Part shown: positions 1 through 12,977 of the stretch, piece by piece
How positions within the stretch are numbered: the first letter of the stretch is position 1
How the letters are laid out: each line of letters starts with the position of its first letter
Translations under genes and position numbers: made by a program
From: Psococerastis gibbosa
Lineage: Eukaryota > Arthropoda > Insecta > Psocodea > Psocidae
Assembly (NCBI GenBank): GCA_963971405.1
Contig: OZ020493.1
Coordinates: forward strand, 2,108,001-2,172,000
Length of the DNA: 64,000 nt
Direction: 5' to 3'
Notes under the pieces: generated by a model
Databases searched by the model: none
Told to the model about the DNA's origin: nothing
Seen by the model: only the letters and a program-made list of their open reading frames with translations

Positions 1-3
1 ACG

Positions 4-3000
4 TTACATTAGTTCATCAATAGAATTCAAATATATCAAAGATCTCAATTTTTCAAAGATTCCAACAGGTTTCGTCAGCATATCTGCTTTTTGCTCAGCA
101 CTTGGAATATACATTACTTCCAGTTTTTTATCTTGTACTAACTCTTTTACAAAATGATATTTAATGTCGACATGCTTTAGTCTTTTATATTCCCACTTTT
201 CTAGGGCTTTAATACAAGCTTGATTGTCTTCAAATATGACTGGATTTACTTCAAAACCTAAATCCTTTAAAAGAGCCTTAAGCCAGATAGCGTCAGATGC
301 AGCATTAGCTAATGCTATAAATTCTGCTTCTGCAGTAGATAGTGCAACTGTTTTCTGCTTAACAGTGCTCCATAAAACACAATTTCCAAATATTTCAAAC
401 AAATGACCGGAAATGCTTTTCCTTTCCTTATTGTTTGCAAATGAAGCATCTGCATAACCAATTAAAGTAGGCTTATCATTTTTAGCATATATAAGACCAT
501 AGTTAATTGTTCCCTTAAGATAACGCAAAATGCGTTTTGCTCCTAACCAATGAATTTTAGTAGGATTGTTACAAAATTGGCTGAAATATTGAACAGCAGC
601 TGAAATATCTGGTCTTGTACTTAGCAAATACATTAGAGAACCAATAAGTTCACGATAAGGAACATCAGTTAGCACAGATTCATCATTAATTAATTCACAA
701 GTTGAATTTTCAATAAAAGGAGTTTTGACAGGTTTGCAATTTTCCATATTAAAACGTTCAATAATTTTTTTAGTATACTCTTCCTGGGAAAGAAACATGC
801 CATTTGGCATTCTATGAACACGAATTCCTAAAAAATTATTGACTTCTCCTAAGTCTGTCATCTTAAAATGTGCACACAAAATCTCTTTAAAGTCTTCTAC
901 AGATCCTTTAGATCCCACTAAGAGACAATCATCTACATACAGAATGAAGTAAAGCTTTGAGCTTTCATTTACTTTTATATACAATTATATACAAACATTG
1001 ATCATGAGTAGATCTCATAAATCCTTCCTTAATCAGAAAATTATTCATTTTCATATTCCAAGCATGAGAGGCTTGCTTAAGTCCGTAAAGCGCTTTTCTA
1101 AGTTACAAACATTTTCATTTTTAACTTTTAAACCATCAGGTGGATAAATATATAGGCTACAGTTTCTTGTAAATTCGCTTGGATAAAAGCATTTTTAACG
1201 TCCATATTGACAATGGATAAGTTTTTAGAGTTAGCAACTGCTAGTGGAGTTCTAACTGTGCTCATTCTAGCTAGGGAAGCAAAAGTTTCTGAGTAATCCT
1301 CAGGTTTCTGAGAGCATCCCTTAACAACTAAGCGAGCTTTGTATTTTCCGTCGTCCTTAACTCGGAAAACCCACTTTGTCTTAAGACATTTGTAATTAGG
1401 AGGCATCGGAACTAGTTCCCAAGTTTTAGCTTCATCAAGAGCATTTAATTCATTTTCAATAGCTTTGTTCCATTTAATTTCATCAGATCTGCCAGCTATT
1501 TCTTCAAAGCTTTCTGGTAAACTTACATTTAAAGCGAAATGAACATAATCATTAAGATATAACGGATTTTTTACAAACCGACCAGAACTTGTTTGTCGTT
1601 GCTCCGCCTGTTTCATAACTTCCACATCTTCAATTGAACTATTCGAATTAGTCTCATTTGATCCAATCTCCTGAAGAGTCTCATATGACATCTCCTCCAG
1701 AGACTTTTCAGCATCAACATCTGCATCATAATGAAAAATTTTGGCAGAATCATTGTCTAGGAATGGAAACTTATTTTCTATGAAGGTAATGTCTCTACCC
1801 GACAAAAGTTTTTTAGAACATGGATCCATAAGTTTATAACCATTAGAACAATATCCTAACATTACATATTTCTTTGAGCGTGAGTCAAATTTAGATTTTA
1901 CATGATTATTGTGTAAATATGCCAGACAACCGAAAACTCTTAACTTAGATACATCAACTGGTTCATTGAACCACAATTTAGCCGGTACCTTATCTCGCAA
2001 TGCAGCAGTTGGACTGCGATTAATTAAATAAATAGCTGTATAAATAGCTATTGGCCAAAAATCTTTCGGTACTCCACTGCCTAAAAGTAAGCATCTAGCT
2101 TTTTCAGTCATTGTACGGTTCATGCGCTCGGCTACTGCATTTTGCATCGGATTATATGCTATAGTGGTTTCCATGCGTATACCTTTTTCACGTGTATAAC
2201 ATTCAAAATTTTTATTTATGTATTCACCACCATTATCACATCGCAAGCGCGCTACTTTATACCCAGGAAATTGAGCTTCCACTTGTGCAACAAACTGTTT
2301 GAAATAATACAGTACTTCATGTTTACCATTCAACATATAAACTTGAGTAAAATGCGAATAATCGTCGCAAAAGGTTAATACATACCTACTTCCATCATAT
2401 GCAATAGGATTGATTGGTCCCATCACATCGCTATGAATGAGTTCCAGAGGAAATCGTGCTCGTCTTCTAGTCTTATTGTGAGGTAATTTTACTTGCTTCC
2501 CTTTTATGCATACTTCGCAAGCTTCAGGTAACTTCCATCTGTCTGGTAACTTCATGCCAGAAACGATGTTCCCCACATTCTTCAATCCTCTATTTGAAAT
2601 ATGACCATAACGTTTATGCCATAAGTAGGCTAAGTCCGAACCATCGTGTTTCTCTTCTTGGTTGCAGAATAATCCAGTATTCTTTTCATTAACTACGAAG
2701 TTCACAGTAAATAACTGACCATTCTTTATACCATGGAATAGTACTTCATCTTGCTTTTTCACTAATGCTTGATCTTTGCTGAAAATTACAGTGAGTCCAG
2801 CCGCTTCCATCTTAGGCACTGATAGTAAATTAAATTTAAATGGTGCTGTTGCTATATCCTTTATCAGCATTTCATTTTTACCATTTTTACTAGTGACTTT
2901 GAGATCACCTTTCTCATAAATCTTTACTTTTTCGCCTGTAGCGACAGTAACATCAAACTTTTTACTTAGTTTTTGCTTGTTTGATAATAAATGCGATAGA

Positions 3001-4025
3001 TTATCAGCTAAATAGTGCTGACTTGCGCCGCTGTCTAAAATGAACGACACGCTATTACTGCTCTTCTGGATTTCCGGAGTAGGCCTGAATGAATTTAATG
3101 CAACAAAAGACATAAAATTCTTTCCATCATCTTCTCTTGGACCTCTCTTACTTGACTTAAAATTTTCACACTCAGGGCTATTTGATTTATGCCCTATACG
3201 CCCACAAGAGAAGCACTTGACGATAGGCTTAAAAGGTCTACTGAATGAGTGTCCACGTCCACGTGCACGGCCTCTATTTACATTAAATGAACTAGACGAA
3301 TTGTTGCTAGTTTCGCCAGTTTCTTTCCGTTTATTCTCTTCCTCAAGAAGTCTGTTTTTAACAAATGATAGCGTCAAGGTGGTTGGATTTAACGTTTCAA
3401 GTGCTGTAACTACAGCATCATAGTCATTGGGCATTGCTTAAAGTAAATGACATATAATGTCGATTTCATTTAACGTGGCCCCCGTTGCTTTTAAATCTCT
3501 TACTATATTATCAAATTTTAAATAAAAATCGCTTAATGAGTTGACCCCGACATGTTTGATGGTTAACAATTTTTTTCGCAATAGCAACTGGCTTGCTATG
3601 CCCTTTTTCTCGTATGTTTCCTTTAATGCTGTCCAAATGTCTAGCGACGTACTTTTATCTTTCGCTATTTCTAGGTGTGAGTCAGCAATTCTCATTATTA
3701 ATTGTAACTTACATTTTTTATCAGAATCAATCATAAATTCTTGTTTTTTCTTATCTTCATTGGCAAATTTTTTCCAATAGTCTTCTTCTATGCATTCGCG
3801 CACTTTTTGTTCCTCTAACAAAATTTCCAAGCGAAACTTCCAATTTGAGAAATTGGTTCCATTGAACAATGGGATTGTGAACTTTTCTGTTGATGTCATT
3901 TTTACAACTTTACTTACTGTACTTGACAATAAAATTACATCAACGTATAACTGGTCCCATAACCTATTGAAATAATTATATTTATAGTTGAATAAATCAT
4001 AATTATAATAATTATTGAAATACAA
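4..4025 (-). mobile_element. Ty1/copia-type LTR retrotransposon, decayed, cut by the window edge
   Basis: A copia-order gag-pol fossil. Gag lies at the right end (about 3438-4025) with a copia-type N-terminus. Leftwards come a CCHC knuckle (CFSCGRIGHK), an aspartic protease (LDSGASQHYL), a pre-integrase zinc finger, an integrase core (DDYSHF, DNGGEY), a reverse transcriptase with YVDD, and a copia RNase H near the left edge. The order PR-IN-RT-RH separates it from gypsy. No LTR was recognised: the left end lies outside the window and 4026-4140 shows no clear repeat. The element is broken, with a few interruptions, and looks moderately old because all domains are still readable. Confidence 0.93.
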
Positions 4026-4157
4026 TTTTACAAACGATAATTAAAGGAATTCACACCAAACGCCATTTTCTAATATTCCCGAATGTTCGGCGCCAGCAGC
4101 GCTAGTCACAGATAACTAAAATTGGCGGGAGAAAACAAAAGTATAAGTCATGAACTC

Positions 4158-4270
4158 AGCTTATTTCAATATTAACTACGGCTTACTTCTATGGGGCCAT
4201 TCTCCAAGGGTGGTTAATTTTCTTCTATTGCACAAGAAGGCTGTCAGGATTGTGGTGTCCCCAGCAGTCT
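4158..4270 (+). pseudogene. LINE 3' fragment (end of RT domain)
   Basis: One frame reads AYFNINYGLLLWG, then LLLHKKAVRIV. This matches the post-RT stretch of Jockey/CR1-type LINEs, where a Y-G-I-x-x-W-G block precedes an L-Q-K-K-A-I-R block. The frame decays after about 40 residues. It is an isolated scrap with no nearby ORF. Confidence 0.6.
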
Positions 4271-4349
4271 TACTATTAAAAAAAATCAGGGTTTAAGCCC
4301 GTTGTCACGAGGAGGATGACGGAATGTCCACTCCACAGCATGGATGAGT

Positions 4350-5470
4350 TCAGGGAACTGGGATACATAACTCATTAAACATGACAGAGCATTCAGCAAT
4401 GCGTACATGAGGGAGCTGCCGGCCATTTTTTCATATACTGTAAGTTATAATGAGAAATATTTTTGAGATAAACTGGAACATTCCAACTACAAACTATAAT
4501 ACCTATTATATATTGACACTTCACTGATTCACCGCTAATACCAGAGTACTTAAGTTCTTAATGAAGGGCGGTAGGCAGATAATATGGTTTTTTTGACGAA
4601 CCCTATAAATAGTAAAACTGGGACAACTCGCCACGACGGCCTGTTAAGAACGTTTAACTGAGCTGAACCATTTTCTATGTCTGCATCATGTAGTCTTTAC
4701 ATGAATTAGGCTGAGATGCGAATGCTAACAACTACAAACCCAGTCAAAAAACTTTAGTAGGGTGAGGCATCGGCATGACACAGTCATAATTTTTTATGAT
4801 TTAAAATTCGGCATGACGTGGACCTATTCAAATGGAAAATATTTTGAATTGCTACTTTTGTATTAGCAATACTTCCTGAATCCCATAACCACCAGTTCCT
4901 ACCCACAACTCAATTTTGGAAGCTAAATATGAGATTCAGGAGTAGCAATGTAATGCTAATGAATTTGATTTTATAGTTTAGCTTATCTTTTTATTGCGAA
5001 AAAAAATAGAATCGAGACAATAGATATGTTGTTTCCACGAAAACATAAATTTGAAAGCCCAATAGTTTGACAAATTCATCTATGCTGGTTATATAGTATT
5101 TCTCTCTCTTGGCTTGTAGATCACCTTTTATTCAGCCTTACATAATTTGAATTGTTATAGGTCTTAAAAGTTCTAGCAACCGACCACGCATTAGATTCTA
5201 CTCGCCACTATTCGCAAAGGGAGGGTCCGAAACTAATACCTGCTAACCTGTTCAGCATGGAATTAAACGCTTCAAATCGGCAACATAGTAGTTCGTTACT
5301 GTGACGTCAGGTTAAATGGAATAAGAAGGAGAAGCTCCTTCAATCGCACCTGATTTTCGTAAGTTAGTTTAATAATTATTATATTATTATATAATTATTA
5401 TTTAATAATTATTTATGTTTTACGCAGAAACAAATGTAACCTGACCTAGAATGTGTCTTAACATCATGAG
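4350..5470. other. No gene recognised
   Basis: AT-rich sequence without a recognisable frame. A run of TTA/TAA-rich low-complexity DNA lies near 5370-5415. Nothing else can be supported. Confidence 0.5.
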
Positions 5471-5474
5471 TGGG

Positions 5475-6027
5475 CAACTTACCCAATCTTATTAAAAATG
5501 GTAAATTCAAATTATATTGCTGTATTAAATGGTGTATATAACACTAACATTAAATTAACTTTGGTTGAAGAGATAACCCCCACGAAATTAGAGGATATAG
5601 AAAAACTGAGCTTGGCGGGATTCGAGCCCATGATCTACGCCTAGCTGGAGCGTCGTCTTAACCGCTGGACCAGAAGCCCCGACAAGAACAGTTGATGTAC
5701 TTAAATGCTCGAATTGACATGATTCGTATTGTCAGACAGGTTAGCACAGCTACCGAACTAGTCTGTGAGCTCCCTTAATGCTATAAAGGCAATGCTTTAC
5801 ACATTATATTGAAGTTATTATATGGTTTATATAACACAGGTCTTAAATTAACTTTGTGTTAACCTGGATAACATTACGAATCATGTCAATACGAGCTTAT
5901 AAGTTGAAGATCCACATCAGTTACTGTTCTTGTGCAGTTAAGACGACTCCCCGGTTAGGCGTAGATCATGTGTTCGAATCCCGTCAAGCCCAGATTTTTT
6001 ATATCCTCTAATTTCGGTGAACTTCAC
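5475..6027. repeat. Pair of tRNA-like SINE copies in inverted orientation
   Basis: The reverse strand of about 5575-5690 reads like a tRNA head: GTCCAGCGGTTAAGACGACG, then a B-box-like GGCTCGAATCCCG, then a tail starting TATATCCTCTAATTTCG. The forward strand of about 5930-6027 repeats the same head and tail, with B-box TGTTCGAATCCCG. A body segment (TATATAACAC...AAATTAACTTTG) occurs at 5530 and again at 5840. A further pair lies at 38380-38745. This fits a tRNA-derived SINE family inserted head to head. Confidence 0.65.
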
Positions 6028-6640
6028 ATTTTTAATCGCATGTTAAGACTTTATAAAATTGCCATAGTATGCCCGCAGGTAGCCTATATGCCATAAGTGA
6101 GTACCAACGGCCACCAGGTTCCCCACTCTCCCTGTCGATATCTATAAAAACACTGCAACGTTTCGGAAAAAGGGAGATAGCAAACTCTTTAACTGGACAG
6201 GCATAGCATCTGAATTTGAAACCCCGAGCCGGTCCAGAAGGCATAATTTGCATTGGATTTGGCTTTATGTTATGTGTTATATTGTCTCGCCAATTAGTGA
6301 CTGGACGTCATACCATGAAATTTGTCCTTACTACGTTTACTATACATGCGTACAATGGTTATTATTGCTCTATATTTATGTATTATTATAATTTTCAGGA
6401 TGTTTCAATGTTGGTGATATTTGAGAAGGATCTGTAGAAACAGGAGGACCCATTACGCCATCCTGCACTTCAGTTTATTCAGGAGAAGCTGCGAGAAAAG
6501 TTGTATGTGCTGAAAAGGACTGGCACTTGTTAAAATTCAGACCATCATTGTTATATATGTCAAATTAAATAACTAAGTCTGGAATGTAGAAACACACAGT
6601 TCATAAATTTTGCAATTGTACGAAGAAACCATCAATCGCA
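6028..6640. other. No gene recognised
   Basis: Short open frames exist on both strands near 6032-6437, but none has a motif I recognise. The rest is AT-rich. Confidence 0.4.
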
Positions 6641-6644
6641 ATTT

Positions 6645-6768
6645 TGTGCACGGGTTATACATACCTAATTTAATTGCTTTTATACCCAGAAATAAGAAAA
6701 GAATTTTGTTTCTTTTCTTATTTCTGGATATAAAAGCAATAAAATTAGATGTGTATAACCCGTGCACA
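6645..6768. mobile_element. Foldback MITE
   Basis: The two halves are near-perfect inverted repeats of about 58 bp. They begin TGTGCACGGGTTATAC and meet around AGAAAAGAA/TTCTTTTCT. It has no coding capacity. The structure is that of a snap-back MITE; the superfamily is not clear because no target duplication stands out. Confidence 0.75.
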
Positions 6769-7113
6769 TTGTTCTGAATTTGCTTTTATGCGTAAAAAAT
6801 GGAAAAGTTCCAATAAATGAAAATATATATATAAGAAGTGGATGTAGAGATGATTTATCTTATATGACTATGATGATTTTTAATATTTACATCCGTTGAT
6901 GGAAAAACTCGTAATCCTGCCAGTTATCATTCATAATTTTCAGCTCTATGGTTTCCAAGAAAATAATGTACTAGGCCTACTACTGTCAGTGCTTTGGGAT
7001 AGGTGCTATCCTAGGCCGTTGCCAGAGGTCCGAACCCCTCCCCCCTTCCCAAATGGTTGCAGCGTACACTAGATAGAATGGGGTTTTAAAGATTTTTAAA
7101 TATATTGAGATTA

Positions 7114-7156
7114 ACTCACCTCCAGTGACGTCAGGTGGACACCTCCCCCCCCCCGT
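7114..7156 (+). repeat. Left part of an interspersed repeat split by the gypsy element
   Basis: CTCACCTCCAGTGACGTCAGGTGGACACC followed by a C-run, matching family members at about 19138 and 33490. The continuation (GAGATATCC and on) appears only after the gypsy element, at 11787. The intervening element therefore landed in the C-tract. Confidence 0.7.
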
Positions 7157-7198
7157 AATGTTTGTTGTTGCGTTGTATTTTAATTAATTTAGGTTCTT

Positions 7199-7296
7199 GA
7201 AAAAATAATACAATCTTGAAGTTTCCATGTTGAATTTATTACTTAAAACAAAATGGCCGCTTCCACTCAAAGCGCCTAGATTCAAACTACTTGACA
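7199..7296 (+). repeat. Left terminal direct repeat of the gypsy element
   Basis: Runs from an A-rich start through TACAATCTTGAAGTTTCC to CTTGACA, and matches 11674-11769. The true LTR may begin about 40 bp earlier at a TG, but only this segment is duplicated on the right. Confidence 0.75.
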
Positions 7297-10200
7297 TCTC
7301 CTTTTCTTTCCCCAATGAACAAACAATAATAATACTACTATAGTATTATACTATATATACTTACGTATGTACCAATTAATTAATCATTAAAATTAATAAA
7401 AATGAACAATTTACCGCCACCACCGAAGCTAACCCTAACTGGGCAGCCCCACATGGAATATAAAAAGTGGAAAAAAGCCTTCGAACTGTATGCAACGGCA
7501 ACAGCATTAGCAAGTAAGGCAAAAGACGCACAGGCGGCGGTATTCCTACACTTAATAGGGCCGGAAGGCCAGGAAATATTTGATTCGTTTGCATTAAATG
7601 ACAGCGATAGTAAAGACCCACAAAAGGTAAGAGATGCTTTTGATAATTATTTTATGCCAAAAAGTAATGAAACTGTGGAAAGGCATATTTTTGCAATGAG
7701 AATGCAAAAGGAAGGCGAATCTTTTGACGAGTATGTGACTGCGTTAAAACTTTTAGCATCAAGTTTCGATTTTCAGTCAATGAAAGACAGTTTGATTAAG
7801 GACCGAATAATAGCCGGAACAGCTAATAACCAACTAAAGGAGCGGTTGCTGAGGGAGGACAACCTTGATCTAGCCAAATGTATAAATATTGGGAGAGCTT
7901 CAGAGCTGGCAGAAAAGCAAATAATGGCAATGAGGAAGACTGATGAAGCAATGGTAGATAGAATACGAAATGAACATCAAAGTCAACGTCAGGATAGCCA
8001 GAAGGTGCCTAAGCAGAAGTTTATCAAGCATCAGAAGCAGAGAGGACGTCGAGAAGGCTACATAAATGATTGCACCCGATGTCTCAGAAGTCACGAAATA
8101 AATCAGTGTCCTGCTTTTGCTAAGAAGTGTCATAAATGTTCCTTAATGAATCATTTCAGTCAGGCTTGCAAGACAGGCAATAGGCCTAAGAAAGTAATTG
8201 CTATTGAAGAAGAAAGTGGCAGTGAAAGTGATGAAAGAAAATATTATGTTGGTTCAATTAATAAAGATAGGTCGCGTGAACCCAATAATTGGGTCAAGCG
8301 TTTCTATGTGTCAAATAATAGGTGGTTTAATGCCATTTTGGACAGTGGTGCTGATAAATCAGTGATGCCACATGCAACATATGAATTGATTGCAAAAGAT
8401 TTACCGTTAGAAAGATGCAATGTAAAGTTATTTAATTATGATGGTACACGTATGGAAGTTTTTGGTAAATTTAATATCTCTGTACACGACAAGGAAAATA
8501 AGAACTATAATTTAGAATTTATTGTAGTAAGAACGAATAAAATGTCTAATACTGTGGTGGGCAGACCCGCCATTGACGAAAATGGTTTAGCCTTTACAGT
8601 CAATATAATAAAAAATGAGATTCCGAACAGATATATTGAATTGATTACTAAGTACGCTGAAGTATTTTCCGATAAAATTAAACAGCTGAGACAGTTTGAA
8701 TATGAAATTAAATTAAAATCTGACTACGTTGGTAAGATTGAGGCAAGACGTGTAGTACCAGAAAAGCTAAAAGTTCCGCTAAAGAAAGAAATTGACCAAA
8801 TGTTAAAGGACGGAATAATAAAAAAGGTTGATGAACCTACTAAATTTGTGAATTCTATGGTAATTGTCAGGAAACCTGACAATAGTTTGCGAATTTGTTT
8901 AGATCCTAAATACTTAAATAAATGTATTATGAGAGAACATCATCAATTGCCTACTTTTGAAGAAATAAGTGCTAAAATGAAAGGATGTCGTATTTTTAGC
9001 ACTTTAGATGCAAGACAGGCCTTTTGGCAGCTAAAATTAAATGAAAAGAGTCAATTATACACAACTTTCAATACTCCTTATGGTAGATATTGTTTCAAGC
9101 GTTTACCGTATGGTATCAATTCAGCTCCTGAAGTTTTTCATAAGCATTATTCGAAGATTTTCGAAGGAATTGAAGGGGTACAAATTTTCATTGATGATGT
9201 GCTTTGTTTTTCAAAAAATGAAAAAGAACATGCTGAATTATTAGAAAAAGTTCTAAAACATGCAAAAGAGTACAATGTTACTTTAAATAAAAGCAAATGT
9301 AAATTTGGTTTAAGTGAAGTGAAATATTTGGGTCATAAATTTACTGCGAATGGTCTTATGACTGACGAAAATAAAATTAAAGCTATTAAAGAATTAAAAG
9401 CTCCACAAAATGTTTCTGAATGTAAATCACTGTTGGGCATGTTAGCCTATGTATCCAAGTTTGTTCCTAACTTAAGTCAAATAAGTGAACATATAAGAAT
9501 GTTATTAAAGAAAAATGTAGCTTGGTCATGGAATTTTGAACAAGAAAAAGCTTTTAATGAGATCAGGGAACAATTGTCAAGTTCTCCAGTTTTGCAATAC
9601 TATGATCCTAACTTACCTGTGAAACTCTCAGTTGATAGTTCAAGTACGGGAGTAGGCGCGGTAATGCTTCAAAATGACTTACCAGTTGCTTATATTTCGT
9701 CATCTTTAAATGAAAGCCAACAAAAATGGGCACAAATCGAGAAAGAATTATATGCTATTGTTTTTGCGTGTGAACGATTTCACAAATATATTTTTGCAAA
9801 TAAATTAGTGACAGTAGAAACTGATCATCGTCCATTACAATTTATTGCTGAAAAACCATTACATCAATGTCCACCAAGATTGCAAAGAATGTTAATGCGT
9901 TTGCAGGCATATGATTTGAAAATTAAATGGAAACCAGGTAAAGAGCTATTATTAGCTGATGCTTTATCTAGAAATTATTGTAATAATAGTGACAGTGGTT
10001 CTGACACATTATTGTCGCACAGTGAAATTGAGTTGTATGTTTCTACGGTTATAGAATTGCCAATGTCAAAAGGAAAATATGCTGAATTTATAAAAGAAAC
10101 TCAAACTGATGAAACTCTGAAAACACTGGCTACAATGTTAAAAGATGGATGGCCAGAAAATAAATTGTTTATACCTGATTGTATTAAGACATACCATTCT

Positions 10201-10316
10201 TTTCATCATGAATTGTTTGAATATAAAGGGTTACTGTTCAAAAATAAATCAGTAATAGTGCCAACAAATTTGCGTAAGGATATTTTAAAGAAACTTCATT
10301 ATGCACACATGGGAAT

Positions 10317-10978
10317 TGAAGAATCGGCCAGAAGAATTAGCTCACTCGATTTAATCTCTGGAAATGTCGTTTTTCTGGTTGATTCCCAAGCGGTCATCCA
10401 AGCCCTCAGCAACAATAAGCCTACGGACTGCCCTCGTACCATTAAATGCCGCAGTACCCTTGCTGATCTGAAAAGGGCTGGCTGGAATGTCCACCTGCAG
10501 TGGATTCCGAGCCACGTCAACATAGCCGGTAACGAACTAGCTGACCAGTTGGCAAAGCAAGGCGCAGAAGCGGTCCAACCGGACGTCCCGCAATCACTTC
10601 AAGCGGCAAAAAACTGTATCGACGGAAAGATATCAAAAGCTACACACGATCAACTAAAACTTTCGAGCGTCGGCTAACAGTGGGAGCCTTTATCTAAGCC
10701 CGGATTGATTCCACATAACATCGAACGGAAGGACGCCGTAGCACGGTTCAGGCTCATAACCGGCCACGACTACCTGCAGGCGCATCTACACCGCATAGGC
10801 CTGGCTGACAACGACACCTGTCCACTCTGCTCACAGGCCACTCAGACAGCTGCCCATCTACATAGATGTCCAGCTCTCGATTTCCTTCCTCAAAATCTTA
10901 CAGCGCGATATTGGGAGACTCGACGTCGAATGGCTCACCTGCCACAGACGGGCGTTGGCTAAAGTAAAGTAAGTAAGT
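10317..10978 (+). mobile_element. 5'-truncated LINE (I/Jockey-type) with RNase H, inserted in the gypsy integrase region
   Basis: An exact 12-bp target duplication, ACACATGGGAAT, flanks it (10305-10316 and 10979-10990). The insert encodes the end of a LINE RNase H (FLVDSQAVIQAL, WIPSHVNIAGNELADQLAK). A stop follows near 10677. A downstream frame carries the usual C-terminal zinc motif CPLCSQATQTAAHLHRC. The 3' end is a short AAGT-type simple tail (AAAGTAAAGTAAGTAAGT). Family knowledge: an RNase H plus a terminal CCHC motif is typical of the I, R1 and Loa groups. Confidence 0.9.
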
Positions 10979-11673
10979 ACACATGGGAATAAATGAAACT
11001 CTGAGTAGAGCCAGAGAATCGGTGTATTGGCCCGGTATGAGCAAACAAATTACAGATATAATTGAGAATTGCTCAGTGTGCTTAAAATTTCAAAGGAAAA
11101 ATCAATCCGAACCTTTACTTGTACGAGAAGTTCCTTACAAACCTTCTGAAGTAGTTGGTACTGATTTATTTCAATTAAATAATAAACATTAATTGATGGT
11201 AGTTGATTATTACTCTAAGTTTGTTGAACTTGCGTTGCTAACTGATTTGTCCTGTGAGACAACTATTTATGAATTGAAATCCATTTTCAGCCGTCATGGC
11301 ATTCCAAAAATTGTATATTCAGATAATGGACCACAATATTCGGGTTTTCGATTTAGAAAATTTGCTAAAGATTGGTGTTTTGAGCATAAGACTTCGAGTC
11401 CTTTGTACAGTCAATCTAATGGCATGGTAGAGCGTGCTATAGGAACGGTTAAAAAATTACTAAAGAAATGTGTTGCTGATAGTAAAGATCCTTATATTGC
11501 TATGTTAGAGTACAGAGCTACTCCTATTGACACTAATTTAAAATCACCAGCTGAATTGTTATTCAATCGAAAATTGACTGGTATATTGCCAAGTGTAAGT
11601 GATTTTTTTGGATGCGAGTTAGATGTTGATGAAAACATTCGCGCTAAATTAGAAGAGAGGCAAAAGATAGAAA

Positions 11674-11769
11674 AAAAATAATACAATCTTGAAGTTTCCA
11701 TGTTGAATTTATTACTTAAAACAAAATGGCCGCTTCCACTCGAAGCGCCTAGATTCAAACTACTTGACA
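11674..11769 (+). repeat. Right terminal direct repeat of the gypsy element
   Basis: Same sequence as 7199-7296 apart from one substitution (CGAAGCG for CAAAGCG). It ends CTTGACA and abuts the C-run of the split host repeat. Confidence 0.75.
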
Positions 11770-11950
11770 CCCCCCCCCCCCCCCCCCGAGATATCCGAAA
11801 CTTAACCATAGTAAATTTAATTTACTATGGTTACCTATGGTTTACTATGGTTACCTTGAAATTACCCGTTTTCTCTATCTACCAATTGATAAATTGGAAA
11901 GCATGTTCAAGTAAACTCGAACCGGTTCTTTTATTAGTGGTAGCATAACT
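11769..11950 (+). repeat. Right part of the interspersed repeat split by the gypsy element
   Basis: A long C-run, then GAGATATCC, and on to GATAAATTGGAAAGCATGTT and AACCGGTTCTT. The same sequence follows directly after the C-run at 19170-19300 and 33525-33650. A local duplication of TTTACTATGGTTACC is private to this copy. Confidence 0.7.
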
Positions 11951-12970
11951 AGAACTTTAACGACAATGCAAATTTTGACAACCAACCAATTGGAGTGATC
12001 TTAAAGTGACGTCATTCTAAAATAGTCTACTCGATTTGTCTATTGCCACTTTGTGTAAGCGTTCGCACCAGGGGGCTGTCAACGCTGTATAAAATGGAAT
12101 TTTGCCTTTCTTCCACTAAGAACCGTCTTCTGCTAAGTGGACGGAGATAATTTTTTCCGCACCGCGGCGCTTGCAGCGTTCCCGCTTAAATTCAAATTTT
12201 GGTCTGTAACATTTTAGTTGCCATATTCCAATGGAGATTAATATTATTTTTTTTATATTCCATTATAATGACAGTTGACTGTATTTCAACGCTTATATTA
12301 TGTAATGTGCCATTGGCAGTGTAAAGTCTAATAAGCTTACGTATGATAAGTAGATAAGTATCGGTAATACAGTAAGCAGCGTTAGTCAATTGCAGTTCAA
12401 ACGTTAAATTTCCACATTTCAATTTTATTCATATACTTTTATACTGTACTGAACATTCCCATTAATATGGTAGTTTATTTTTACTCTTTGGCACTACAGT
12501 CTAGAGCCCGTAATGTCCTAAAAAACTTTTTCATAACCCGTACGTAGCACATTGTTTATTACTCTAGATTATTATTAGTAACCCATTCGTCCTATGTCGA
12601 ATGCCTAATACCAACGACCAAAATTGATTGTTTTTTCCATTAGCAATCCGTTAAACGTCTTCGATGTCAACTTATGCTATCTACTATACGAGGGATAATG
12701 GACACTATGAGAGAATGAGCCATGCTCAACATGGACAAAATGTACAAATGGTCGTCCCACTACTACCTATTCCTTCTCGATCCCTAGGACTTATTTTATG
12801 GGATCCTATCTTTATTATAAAAAAACACCTTTACGTAATTGTACGTTCCATTTATTTATTAATACAAAAAATAAAGTATTGGCCTCACGCCCGTCACATT
12901 AACATTAGAAAACCCCAATGTTGGCAACCGTGTTACTTTTTACCAACACAATATACCGCCAAATATCTAA
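11951..12970. other. Unassigned region with a 145-codon open frame
   Basis: A forward frame from 12664 to 13101 is open for 145 codons but has no motif I recognise. It is lysine/leucine/isoleucine-rich, as random AT-rich frames are. It also overlaps a better minus-strand candidate at 13070. A GC-rich stretch (GGACGGAGATAATTTTTTCC then GCGGCGCTTGC) at 12138-12176 recurs in diverged form at 13369-13412. Confidence 0.35.
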
Positions 12971-12977
12971 TAATACA

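Larger units (their letters stand above)
7199..11769 (+). mobile_element. Ty3/gypsy-type retrotransposon with terminal direct repeats and a nested LINE
   Basis: The body starts at an ATG at 7402 and reads gag with two CCHC-type knuckles (CTRCLRSHEINQC, CHKCSLMNHFSQAC). Next come an aspartic protease (ILDSGADKSVM), an RT with FIDD, a gypsy RNase H (ETDHRPL), and an integrase with its H2C2 finger and catalytic core toward 11681. PR-RT-RH-IN order defines gypsy. Nearly identical 96-bp direct repeats lie at 7199-7296 and 11674-11769 with one clear mismatch, which suggests a fairly young copy or short/partial LTRs. A 5'-truncated LINE is inserted at 10317-10978. The element is broken, by that insertion plus a small number of other changes. 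Confidence 0.92.
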
